Of a DNA stretch of 64,000 nt, positions 42,584 through 54,120 are shown piece by piece; position 1 is the first letter of the stretch, and each line of letters opens with the position of its first letter. Below the pieces are notes generated by a model, which saw only the letters and a program-made list of their open reading frames with translations, was not told where the DNA came from and did not search any database. The translations under genes and the position numbers were made by a program. Origin of the DNA: Phyto melanocephala (taxonomy: Eukaryota; Arthropoda; Insecta; Diptera; Rhinophoridae); assembly GCA_941918925.1 (NCBI GenBank), contig OW799234.1, forward strand, positions 115,667,128 to 115,731,127, in the 5' to 3' direction.

Positions 42584-42932
42584 CTAGCCAAGCACGGCGC
42601 GCGTTGCTACGGCCCTTAATGAATAAAAATGCGTTCTGAATTTTAGTTGAATATATTAAAAATAATATTTTATTGTTTTTTATTGTAATGCAAGTGGGTA
42701 TACCATATTTTTGGTGTTTCCATTTGCTGTAAAAATTAACAAATTTGTTAGTGTTCCCACTCTGGAGCATGCGACGTACAGCTGGCCATGTGAAAAGCAT
42801 GGATCTTCTCAATTCAATCCTGCAACACGCAGAGATTGTCATTGTGCTGTGTTGATGGTAATAGTGAAGGCAAGTCGAACTGGAATTTGTAATCGCTTGA
42901 AGTTGAAAGGCAAATCTGTGGGAACCAGATGA
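42584..42932 (-). pseudogene. Helitron 3' end with C-terminus of Rep-helicase
   Basis: On the minus strand a helicase tail is readable: IPVRLAFTITINTAQ, a stop, QSLRVAGLN, a stop, then HGQLYVACSRVGTLTNLLIF and NTKNMVYPLALQ with the stop at 42680-42682. This is the end of a Pif1-type Helitron helicase. About 95 bp later the sequence is GCGCGC-rich and terminates GGCTAG at 42584, followed by T, as expected for a Helitron 3' end (CTRR). The helicase has two internal stops. Orientation continues into the tandem repeats to the right. Confidence 0.85.
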
Positions 42933-42954
42933 AAATAATAATAACTTATTTTTA

Positions 42955-43345
42955 ATGGGGGTTGTACTGCCCATTTTTCTAATTACGAAATCTTATAGTC
43001 ATGACAGCTCAAAATGTGTGCAAAGTTTCAGAAAAATCGGTCAAGTGCAAGAGCTTAAAATTATAACTTTTTTTATGGGCGTGGCACTGCCCACTTTTCT
43101 AATTGCGAAATTATATAGTCATGAGAGTTCAATATGTGTGCAAATTTTCAGAAAAATCGGTCAAGTGAAAGTAGCTAAAAATAATAACTTATTTTGTATG
43201 GGCGTAACACCGCCCACTTTTTATCACCCACAAACACTCCCTGGAATGTGTTCAACAACTTGCCAAAGTTTGAGTTCGATCGGCTTTACGGTTTCGGAGT
43301 CTATAGCTAATACACACACATACACAGACAGACATAGTTTCACTT
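42955..43345 (+). repeat. Tandem ~120-bp repeats, probable Helitron interior
   Basis: Three successive imperfect units start TGGGGGTTGTACTGCCCA, TGGGCGTGGCACTGCCCA and TGGGCGTAACACCGCCCA, and share AGAAAAATCGGTCAAGTG. They are followed by ACACACATACACAGACAGAC. The 141-codon ORF over them is a by-product of the repetition. Confidence 0.65.
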
Positions 43346-43353
43346 TTATATAT

Positions 43354-44182
43354 CTGTGGTCGCAAGGAAAAACAAGGTAACTCCATTTTTTTTTAAACAC
43401 GAGAAAGACGCATTTAAAGTTTTCGGCATAATCTACTAGTTTTTTTTTTTAAATTCATATTCTAATGTGTTCGCATTAAAAAAAACATAATTTTACATCC
43501 TGTTGAACATTTTGGGTTGCAGTAAAAAACTTTTTACCCGTCAGAAGCGAAAATCAAGGTCAGTTACCTGATTTTTACCTAAAAATGGAGTTACCTGGTT
43601 TTTCCTAAAAATTTCATTGTTTGAATTTATTCTTATATTTTATGGAGTTAAGGCAACTTTTCATCGTCTTATGCAAAAAAACATTATTTAAAAGTTATAA
43701 ATAAAAAAAAATAAATATATATTTTTTTTTAAATTAATTTTAAATTGTTATCAGAAAAAGTAATGAATTTCGTATTGATTTGAAAATCTAAAATGTTAAA
43801 TTTTTTAGTTTTTAGTTTGCTGTTAAAAATAAAGGAATTCAGTTAATTTTGTTGTATGTTAATGATACAATTCTAGTTTCAATTATTGTTTACATCATCG
43901 ATCAATCTTCTAGTGTTTTTCTTAAGGATATTATGGAGTTACCTGATTTTTCCTTAAAACACATGGAGTTACCTGATATTTCCAAAAAACTCATGGAGTT
44001 ACCTTTTTTTTCTAAAAACTGGTATTTAAGCGATTTTTATTTTGTAGATTACTCTTAAATGTAATACTTTTTCAAAATTTTGATCTGACAGAGTGATGGT
44101 AAATCCAATATCCATCTAATTTTTGTTGTTTTTTCAACTTTTTGGAAAAATGGAGTTACCTTGTTTTTCCTTGCGACCACAG
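43354..44182. mobile_element. Tc1-like MITE, 829 bp, with repeated end motif inside
   Basis: The left end CTGTGGTCGCAAGGAAAAAC and its inverse at 44163-44182 match over at least 35 bp. The insertion is flanked by TA-rich sequence (TATAT on both sides), consistent with TA targeting. The end resembles Tc1-family starts (C(A/T)GTGGTCGCAA). Internally the motif ATGGAGTTACC(T) occurs repeatedly (about 43584, 43932, 43963, 43992, 44150), as if transposase-binding repeats had been amplified. No transposase gene; non-autonomous. Confidence 0.8.
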
Positions 44183-44776
44183 ATATATAGGTAAATACCA
44201 TACCAAATTTAATGAGAATCGGATAACTTTTGTAAGAGTTAAAGCTTTTTTACAAATAGGATATATGACAGGACTTAAAGTCCTTGCGTTAATCATAATA
44301 AAAATGATCTCACAAGTATGGGATGTAAAGATCCTTGGATTATTGCAATTTTCATTGCAGTTATGCAGCCAAAATTAAAAATTTCGTCCTTACCATATAT
44401 GGGCAATAGGCAGGCGTGTCCTTTGTCCGATTTTTTCAAAAAATAAAATTTTTCTTAACTAAAGTATTTTTAGTAGTGTACCAAATTTCAAAACACTGGA
44501 ACCACTCCTTCTATTTCTGTCAATTCGTCCACTTGCTTTGTTCATTTTGATCTCATATAAACAAATAGATAGCTCTTCAAGACGTAGGAATCAAAAAAAA
44601 TTTAAACATACAAATCTATATTTTTTTAGGCTATAAGTTCATTGTGATGATGAGATTATATTATGGAAAATTGTTTTTGTTATCGCTTTACACATAGTAA
44701 TTAACTTTTTTTATTTTTACAGATTATAAACATCATACACTTTCAAGGTAGGTAAGACAGACCGACAGACAGCAAA
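44183..44776. other. Repeat remainder and 5' region of the secreted protein gene
   Basis: 44183-44600 continues the degenerate repeat interrupted by the MITE. A polypyrimidine tract with acceptor ACAG at about 44719-44722 precedes an untranslated exon part that leads to the ATG at 44777, suggesting an intron in the 5' UTR. Confidence 0.5.
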
Positions 44777-47039
44777 ATGTTTTGCTGCTACAAATGTTTA
44801 ACGATGCACACAGCCGTAATCGCTCTGTTGTTTTGCTTAAGTCAACATATATTGGCCTTACAAATACCCAAAGATGTGGAAATACTTGAAGGTTATGAGT
44901 TTGATGAATCTCCCGAGTATTATGCTACAGATGCCAATTACTATGAAGCACGCAGTATGCTAACTGGATTCAATAAGGCCATACGTAATAAACGATCATC
45001 TCTGGAATACGATCAAGCCAAGGGCTTAGTAAGTAAAACTGATCTTAATAAAAAGTTGCATGATAGTCGAGTATTTAATGTGGAGAGTGAACGTATCGAA
45101 TTACAACAACCATCACCTGTTAAGCAGGAACAACACAACCTGAAAGCAGAAGCAAGAGATAAAGAGAGTGGTATTGAGGATGAAACTGCTGAAGGTTTGC
45201 CAACAGCTGAAAAACAAATAATGGATCCTGATTATGATTACTATTCACAACGTCATATTACAAGTTGGAAAGGTCCTATAAATACTGATCGTTCAAATTA
45301 TGATGATGATACTGTAGCACAAGCCACTAGTGGTTATGCCGCTAGAGCGCGACAAGCTAGAGTTAATTTTATTACACAGCCCCGCAAAGAGAATGAATCG
45401 CCCAAAGAACTGCCAGAACCAAGAGTTACTAAGGTGACATCCCCTATAGGAAAACAGCTGTATGAGCAAAAGTTTAGTGCTGTGGCACCAGCTTATAATT
45501 ACGAAATGTATCCATCGCGTTCATACGATCCCTACTTAAGGCGTTACGATCGGTAAGTTTTGAAAATTAAAATAGAAAACTTATTTAAAAAAAATTAAAG
45601 CATATTTTTGCAAATACATAAATTTGCTTTGAAAAAAATTTTATTTATTATAAATTTCTTCTGGCTAAAGGCATATTCATACAGGTATATGCAACGGCAA
45701 ATTGATACAACAAAGGCCAATGTTATGTTTTATGTTAAGGCCAATTCCAGGGATGAAAAAGTTGTTATGACATATTAAATATAATAAAATTTGATTAAAA
45801 AAAATATAAATTTTTAAAACACATTATTACTTAATGACGCAAAAGAAACAAATATGTGATGCGACATGACGAAAGGAATCTTATCTTGCCAGGAGTCAAA
45901 ATCAAGTTTTTAATACCAAAGGACAAAATTCTGAACGAAATGACTCAAAAATCATGCAAAAATCTTAAAAATTTACCAAGTTACAGCATTTTGAAGTTTT
46001 TTTTTTCAAAAAAGGTAGTTTCAAGATAATTGAGGTTAAAGTTTGAGTATGTATCTGAATGTGTTTTTTAGGATAAGGTAGCGTTAGGTACCAAAAACCC
46101 AAAACATGAAATTTAGACTTTAATTCACGTTAAGCCCTGTACTGAAAATTTTACTCTGGCAAGATAAGGTCCCTTTCGTCGAAGCCAAAATCACATTTTC
46201 CTTTTCTGCATTAATAAATAAAATTCAACCAATTTCAAAAAAAAATTCCCCATCAGTTTTCACCTGTTAAAATTACCCTTGTTCTAGCTTAAGTTAATTT
46301 TATTCTTATTGAATTTTGGAAATGTTTTTAATTTAATTAAAAAATGAAAAATGCCAGAATAAATGATTTACAACAAAATTAAGAATAAGAAGTTCGAATA
46401 AATATCAATTTATAATTATAATAAATTTCATTTTAACTTTTTAATTTTTTCAGATATGATGAACAATATTCTCGTTACGATCCCTACAACTATGAAGATC
46501 ATTTTTTATATCGCCGTCATTATGATCCCTACGACAGCTATAGTCCACGAGTACCACGATATCCCGAACCTTACTATAATTATCCAGATCGCCGTTACGA
46601 TATACCAGAACCGCGAGAATTTTTGCCCCTATACAATAATGAAATTTATGAAAAGTCTGCTTACGCTCCCGTTAGCTATCCGGATCCTTATGCTGCCTCT
46701 TCAAAATACCCCATTGATTATACAACACCTTTAAAATATCCCGCAGATTATGCTCGTAGCAATAAACGAATCGTTTATTACGCCCATTTACCCGAAATTG
46801 TACGAACACCTTATGACTATGGCACAAACACATATAATCGTGACCAGCGTTATGACGGTCTAATGAAGCCTACTAAAACACTACCGAATTCATATAAGAT
46901 CGACAAGTCCGGTTCTCCGGCAACATTAAATAGTAATCCAAATATTAATTCAGATCCATATGATTATATGAAACGTGATAAGAAAGATCGTGTCACACCG
47001 AAGCCAATTAATGTTAACAGTAATAATGGTCGACAATAA
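44777..47039 (+). CDS. Secreted Tyr/Asp/Pro-rich protein, two exons (453 aa)
   Basis: Exons 44777-45552 and 46454-47039; GTAAGT donor, TTTTTTCAG acceptor, phase kept (Arg codon split 2+1). The start context GCAAAATG is good for flies. The first ~27 residues form a signal peptide ([15 protein letters not shown]). The first exon has an acidic, charged region with a possible dibasic site (NKRSS). The second exon is full of Tyr-Asp-Pro units ([34 protein letters not shown]) and is positively charged at the end. Tyrosine-rich repeats fit an extracellular structural role such as cuticle, eggshell or peritrophic matrix, where Tyr cross-linking occurs; that is inference. No enzyme domain. No in-frame stop. 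Homologue not identified from memory. Confidence 0.85.
45853..46198. mobile_element. MITE in the intron of the secreted protein gene
   Basis: GACGAAAGGAATCTTATCTT near 45868 is mirrored by AAGATAAGGTCCCTTTCGTC near 46160; matching extends to about 45 bp with a few differences. The middle is non-coding. It lies wholly within intron 45553-46453. Confidence 0.65.
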
Positions 47040-47206
47040 TAATTACGAGCGATTTGAAAATAATAGTTTAAGTTCTAATAATCATTATACCAAAAAAATA
47101 TAAAAGAGAGGCAACAAATCTTATTTACTCAAATTAATTTTAAATTATTTGCCAATGTTTTTAGTTAGTTGCTTTATTATTTTGTATTTATTATTATTAT
47201 TTTAAT

Positions 47207-47212
47207 AATAAA
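47207..47212 (+). terminator. Polyadenylation signal AATAAA
   Basis: AATAAA about 170 bp downstream of the stop of the secreted protein gene, the best-placed signal in its 3' region. Confidence 0.5.
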
Positions 47213-47464
47213 CAGAAAAATTCAATGTATATTTATACGTGAAAATTATTTACGTTACTTGAAAACTCCTCAAGATATTTTGATAAAAATATTTTTGAAT
47301 TCGTAATCGTTATTACCCTGCAGACAAAATAAAAAGTTATTATGTGGTAAGAAATATACTAGTCGTAAGTGTGTTAGACCAGTTATCTATCTTATCATAT
47401 ATCAAGCTATCGATTTTAACATAAGGTTGTCAGAAGAGCCTAATTAGTTCGTTAGAAAATAGAA

Positions 47465-48421
47465 GCGTGATCGACTCGGTTTTACAACCGGTGGAAAACC
47501 TGGTTTTTTCCTCTTTCAGCTGGCGGTTTTTTCTAAATGTTGATTTTTCGAATATCGAATACACCGGTTTTTTATTTTCATATATCTTTGTAACCAATCG
47601 TACAATAGTATATTTAATACGCGAAAAGTTTAAAAAAATCAAAATAAAAACTATTAAATATTCTTCCATAATATTGTAAGAAATTTATTTGTTGTTTAAA
47701 AAACAAATGTAAAATAAGAAAAATAATTGATCTTAAATATTATTTTTTTTTATAAAATATAAACCTAAGGTTAAAAGTTAAAGATAATTGAAGCATTAAA
47801 CTTAGCTGATCGATCGCTTTTAGGTAAAAAGTGTATTTACAAAAAAGAAAAACCAATAATCTCTCCTTCCAGATCCTAATTTTTATTAATGTCATTGAGT
47901 GTCTGTTAACTTAAATTTTAATTAAACTACCGGACAAACTAGTTTATGCCTATATTTGTATGTCTATCAGGGGTATAATAAAAAATTTTTAAAATGAAAA
48001 ATTTTTTTTTCTCCCTAGCCTTTAAAATGTGTTTCAAATTACAGAAATCATTTCAAGCAAAATACGTTAGTGCATATTAGTTTAAAAAATCTATTTAACA
48101 TTTAAAAAATGTATTAATGTATTTTACTTGTAAAGAGTACCTTTTGTTCTTAAATTCAACTAAATAAAATCAAATGGTTCAATTGCATTCATATCAGTTA
48201 TTGCGTAATTGCTCAGCCAAACGTATATAAACTGTAAAAATTTCATATTTAAATATAATTTTTTTTAACAATATATTTTAATATTTTCTTTTAATATTAT
48301 ATTTTACATATTCGAACCGGTTTTTTTCTCACTTTTCGAAATAGCAACCGGGTTTTTTAAATTCTAAATTTCAAACTATTTGAAAACTGGTTTCTTAAAA
48401 AAGTAAAAAATCGATCACCCT
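47465..48421. mobile_element. Possible non-autonomous element (~957 bp) with GTGATCGA ends
   Basis: The left end GCGTGATCGACTCGGTTTT and the right end (inverted) GGGTGATCGATTTTTTAC are similar over about 18 bp. Both halves carry ACCGGTTTTTT(T) motifs (about 47561 and 48316), also in inverted or repeated copies. No ORF of note and no target duplication confirmed. Confidence 0.45.
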
Positions 48422-50579
48422 AGTATATAGTTATATATTAGTTTAATACCAGTAATTGTAAACTAATGCAATAAAAATTTTTTTATTTATTGTTTTAAAC
48501 AAATACCTTTTATAGATATATAAAAATATCGCTTTTTGGATAATTATTTTATTCTTAAGGATAGAGAATGACATTCAATTTGAGAAGAGCGCCAATCATA
48601 AAGCAGGGCAGTCGATATTTTTTATCAACTTTTTTGATTTTGTATTTCAACTAGTACAAATCTATTAATTTTCTTACAAGGTAGCAGGATGTGGAATCTC
48701 CTGTACAAATAATATACATTTAAAAAAATATTTAAGGAACTATTACTGTAAATTTCTTTATTAATTAGTAAGATATAAGATAATTTTTTTATCCTAATCC
48801 GAGGCCAAATTATTAAAATAAATTTAACCCTTTTCGTATTATGTCAATATTAAGGCAAATAAGTAAGTTAATAATTAAGAAAACGATCCCTGTTATCATT
48901 ATTTTTTTTTAATTTTAATTCAAAAATTTTTCATACTGCCCCAAGGAAATCATTTAACTCATTCATTAATTTCACTTAAATAATCAAAAGATTATACAAA
49001 TTTATCATGTTGCTGTGATGGTTAACAGAAGACAGGCGGTATAGACGGCAAATTGCAACAGTAAACTGGATGATATGATGACACACTTTGACATGATATT
49101 AAAACCAAATAAATAAAATAAACAAGTTGAAAGAAACTGTTTTGGTTTTTGTTGTTATTGTTTTTTTCAAAAGGAAGACAGAAAGGTCAGAGTCCCAATC
49201 ATACAGCAGCATACAAGAATTAAATTAAAAGCAAATCATTTCCTCTTCAACGCATATAACGGTAATTTAAATAAATACAAACATAATTGGCAAAAGGACG
49301 AAAGGCAAAATAAAATCAAAAATAAAGAAGCAAAAATACATTCTATATTTATGTATGAGTAAATACTCATACGCACATACACCAGCAACAATAAATGATT
49401 CCGGTCAATTTGAATAGTAAAACAAACCAATACAGTAACAATTTTTAAAAATGTGGGTTTTAAGGGGGAACAGAAGAAAGAAATCATATTAAATCCCTCT
49501 CCTTTAGGCATAAATTAACAATTCTACATTTTTTTTTACTGTTGTTTCAATACACATAGCTAGCAAATACATATATGTATGTATGTGTAAGTGTGTGAAT
49601 TAAACAAATATGATGCAGCGTCACATCCGCTGTACGTAACGGAAATATGCTTAATCTTGCGTAAATAAAACGATGACGAGGTCAGAAGCACTAATACTAC
49701 AACGCAATAGGCCATTCCATTGCCTTCTATTAGTTCATTTTGAGCTACACTTTCTCTTTGTGTATTTGTGACTTTTTTCCATCAAGTCTAAAAATGTTAT
49801 TGTTTTGTTGTTATTTATACTGTTTATATTTATTTTAAAACGATGCTTTTGTTGTATGTACTTTCGTTTGGTGATGACAGCAAAACTGAATAAAAAAAAA
49901 AATAAACAAAATCATAATGTTACATTAAATTTTCAAAGAGTATTTTGTTGGGCTTTAGGTTTTCCAAACTTTGGTCGTTGGTGTGTTGTTAATTTTAAAT
50001 TCATTAAAATTTATTTACTTTTAATATAAAAAACTGTAAATGAAATTTTGATTTTTATAAAAAAACAGTTGTGTGTTTAAAAATAGCAAACGGAAGTCTG
50101 AATTTAAATATCAATTTTGTAAGCATATTGAAATATTGATATATTATATGTACTACTAGCTTTGTTCTGCTCTAGGCATTAGTTTAGTAGCGATAAGAAA
50201 AATATTAAAAAATAATATTTTTAAAAAAGGTTCAATAATAAAAATTAAAATCACAATCGACAAAGGGCACTGTGCGCGCAATCATTATTTGTTGGTCAAC
50301 CAACATTCTGTTGTATACTGGCCAAACGAAAATTATAAAAATAAATTATTAAGGCCATGTCAGTTAAAAGTTTGGCTTTGCGTTTCGTTACATATTCGCT
50401 TTTACATAATGAAAAATATACACACTTGTACGAAACATGTCACATAAAGTACTTTTAACGCAGCGCGAAGCGAAAAATTAGGCAACTCTTATCTTTTTAA
50501 GCGCTTTGACAATCAGCTGGTGTAATATTAATGAATTATGTGTTAAATTCGTATGTGATAATAAAATTTTAGTAAACTT
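48422..50579. other. Intergenic DNA
   Basis: No gene recognised. Short ATAC/TATG microsatellites near 49569-49585. ORFs 49236-49511 and 49805-50029 are short, lack domains and are probably random. Confidence 0.5.
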
Positions 50580-51007
50580 CCCAGCAAAACCTTAACTTAC
50601 CTAATAAGTTAGCAAGTAATATTGGAGATACACATAAACTAGTTACTTTTCGACCGAATAACTACTTATTTTTGTTTGAGTTGTCCCAGAAATCATGACC
50701 CTCGCTTACAAATGAACTTACAAAAAGCAATTAAATAAGTAGTTACCAATAAAGCTGAATTATAGCTGGATATTTTCATACGGTTGCAATACAAAAAAAT
50801 ATAAAAATTATAATATTGGGCATATTATAATATTTATGAAATTAATTTAAAGTTTAAAAAAATATATAAAAAGTATTTACGAAGGTCATAACCAATAGGC
50901 CATTACTATGTACTTTAAAATAATGATGTTGGTAACAACCCCTCATTACTATGTAATATATGAAGTAATGACAACCTATTACACAATTTCAAAAAAATTT
51001 TGCTGGG
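50580..51007. mobile_element. MITE with CCCAGCAAAA ends (428 bp)
   Basis: CCCAGCAAAA at 50580-50589 and TTTTGCTGGG at 50998-51007. Inside, AATAAGTTAGCAAGTAAT and related CATTACTATGTA units recur. No ORF. Inverted end only about 10 bp plus weak similarity; target duplication not evident. Confidence 0.6.
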
Positions 51008-51079
51008 TTAGTAAATTTCAATAAAAATAAAAATAACAAATATTTTATTGTAAATATTTCTAACCGCTTTTGTTGGTAA

Positions 51080-52257
51080 ACAAACAATGTTAAAGTGTTG
51101 TCAATGTTTTTAATGTGTCATAAAGCCCTTGATTTACGCTTGTTTGTCAAAGTTAGAAAGTTCACGCAAAGCGATAATATTTTATCAGACATTACCTTTA
51201 AAAATAAAATAGCCGAAATGAATCATGGTCCAAGTTTATTAAAAATTTACCCCCTGGCTCTAAGAAATTTAGGAAATAAGCTAAAGCTATAAAAAGTAAT
51301 AAATCGTCATTTACAGAAATACACCACAACGGCCAGGTTTTAAAATCTAGTGCTGATAAGGATAATGCTATAGCAGACGTTTTTAGTAATTCGCACACCA
51401 TTACTTTAAATAACCCTTCACCTATGGATGCAACAGTCTCTCAATTCATCAAACTCTGGATGATAAAATAATTGACAGGTCAACCGTCGAACTTAACAGC
51501 TCAGCTGAAGTTAAAACTCTAGTAACCCTATTGAAAAATAATAAAGCACCTGGATTAGATAACATAAACAGCATCTTATAAAAAAAATTACCGATTACTT
51601 TTTTGAATTTGTGAGTAAACTCTTCAATAGTTGTTTAATTGAAGGACATTTCCCAACAATCTTTAAGATAGCAAAAGTTATTCCAATTGTTAAACCTGGA
51701 AAGGACCATAAATTACCTACTAGCTATAGACCGTTCAGCATTCTAAGTATATTGGACAAAATATTCGAGAAAATTATAGAAAAAAGAATTATAGAATTTG
51801 GTTTTCGTAAAGAACACTCCACCGTGCACAAACTAAAAAGAGTTGTCAATTTCCTTGAATTGAACAAAAGAAATCGGAAAAGTACAGGAGTGATTTTTCT
51901 AGACATAGAAAAAGCCTTTAATACAATTTGGCACAATGGCCTAATATTTAAACTAAATTCATTTGCATACCCATTGTACCTGCTCCGACAAAAAGTTTGT
52001 TTTCTAATAGAACCGTAATTCCACTTTATTTAGGAATTATTCTAGATAAAAAATTATCGTTTAAAGAACACCTAAAATATATTGGCGATAAGGCGATTAA
52101 ATGTGGCCGTACTCTCTACCCCTTACTCAACAGAAGGTCTCAACTTGATTTAAAAAACAAAATCCTTCTTTACAAAATGTGTATTCGGCCAATCATGTCA
52201 TACGGATGCCAAGTCTGGTTTCCTTATTTCTGTGGTATTAGTAGTTTCTTTATTTAA
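51080..52257 (+). pseudogene. Jockey/I-like LINE fragment with internal deletion
   Basis: 51100-51600 holds a broken upstream part. 51611-52018 reads RT blocks: FPTIFKIAKVIPIVKPGKD, SYRPFSILSILDKIFEKII and STGVIFLDIEKAFNTIWH. 51997-52257 resumes after a deletion with LGIILDKKLSFKEHL and KNKILLYKMCIRPIMSYG, so the catalytic YADD segment is missing. It is followed by a short 3' UTR and a (TAA)n tract. It has stops and deletions and is non-functional. Confidence 0.85.
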
Positions 52258-52345
52258 TTATTAGGATATCAATTGTTGTAATAATTTTTAGTAAAATCTT
52301 ATAATAATGTAAATAAAATCCAATAAATACTTGAATAAAGACATA

Positions 52346-53064
<719 letters not shown>

Positions 53065-54120
53065 ATAATACCCTTTACCATCATGTACATAGGTATAATC
53101 TCACAACGTGGCTTAACTTATATTTCATGTTATGCTTCATTTTTCTTTTTTTATTTCTGACGCCAACCTTGATTTTGAATTTTTACATACATAGTTAACT
53201 GTATTATACTAGTCAAGCCCTTTTATATGATACCCATATTGATAGGGTTAAAAAAAATGTCCGCCATTTTGTTTTAGACATCATATTTTATTTGAGTTTT
53301 TTTAGTAATTTAATGTACTCTACTGGTCAAGCCCTTTCATTTGATACCAATATTATGGGGGTTAAAGGGGACAAAGCCGTTATTACAATATTTGACCCAT
53401 ATATCCGCCATTTTATTTAAGCCGCTATCTTGGATTTTTACTTTTTCATAGTTTACTGTAATTTACAGGTCAAAACCTTTCATTTGATACCAATACTATG
53501 GGGGTTGAAGCAGTTACATTTTTAAATAAAAAATTTTTTTCATATATAAATTTATGTATTGTCCTCCACTTTGTAGTGGCTGCCATCATAATTTTTTAAT
53601 TTATTTTATAGTGCCTTATATTGCACTAGTCGAGTCCTTTCAGATTATATCAGTATTGACTCTCTTGGTTTTCGTTTGTAAATTTTTGGAATATATATTT
53701 GAAAAAAAATTAACCTAAAACTTTACCGATTAGCGCCCGACTTATTCAAAATTTTTCACGAATATCTCTAAGGGCATATTATATCTACAAATAGTAACAA
53801 AGGTACCTAAAACTTATTCTACGACTGAAATTTTTAATTTTGGTGGTAAAAATATGGGAAAAAACAGAGGCAGTCGCGTTTATTTGCTCATATCTCAGAA
53901 AGTTATAAGGCGATTTTGCTGAATTTCGATTGCTTCTAAAAGTTGATTTCAACCAACACACGGACAGTCGGACCGTCGGATATGGCTTAATCGACTCCTT
54001 TATTCATAAGCTTTCAGAAAATATATACCTTATGGGTTCGGAAAAGAAAATTGTAGAAATTACAAACGGAATGACAAAGCTATATATACCCTTCTACAGT
54101 GTCGAGTGAAGGGTATAAAA
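53065..54120 (+). repeat. Dispersed ~0.9-kb repeat, copy 2
   Basis: Starts ATACCCTTTACCATCATGTACATAGGTATA and ends GTGAAGGGTATAAAAA; it contains the same ordered blocks as 15091-15976, and the more complete GCCCGACTTATTCAAAATTT to GACGGTCCGTCG-like section. No intact ORF. Confidence 0.8.

Noticed and set aside
42483..42974. 163-codon minus-strand ORF
   Set aside because: It runs across the Helitron helicase remnant in a different frame; the helicase motifs are in the other frame.
42955..43380. 141-codon ORF
   Set aside because: Generated by the phase of three tandem ~120-bp repeats; peptide repeats mirror the DNA repeats and have no known domain.
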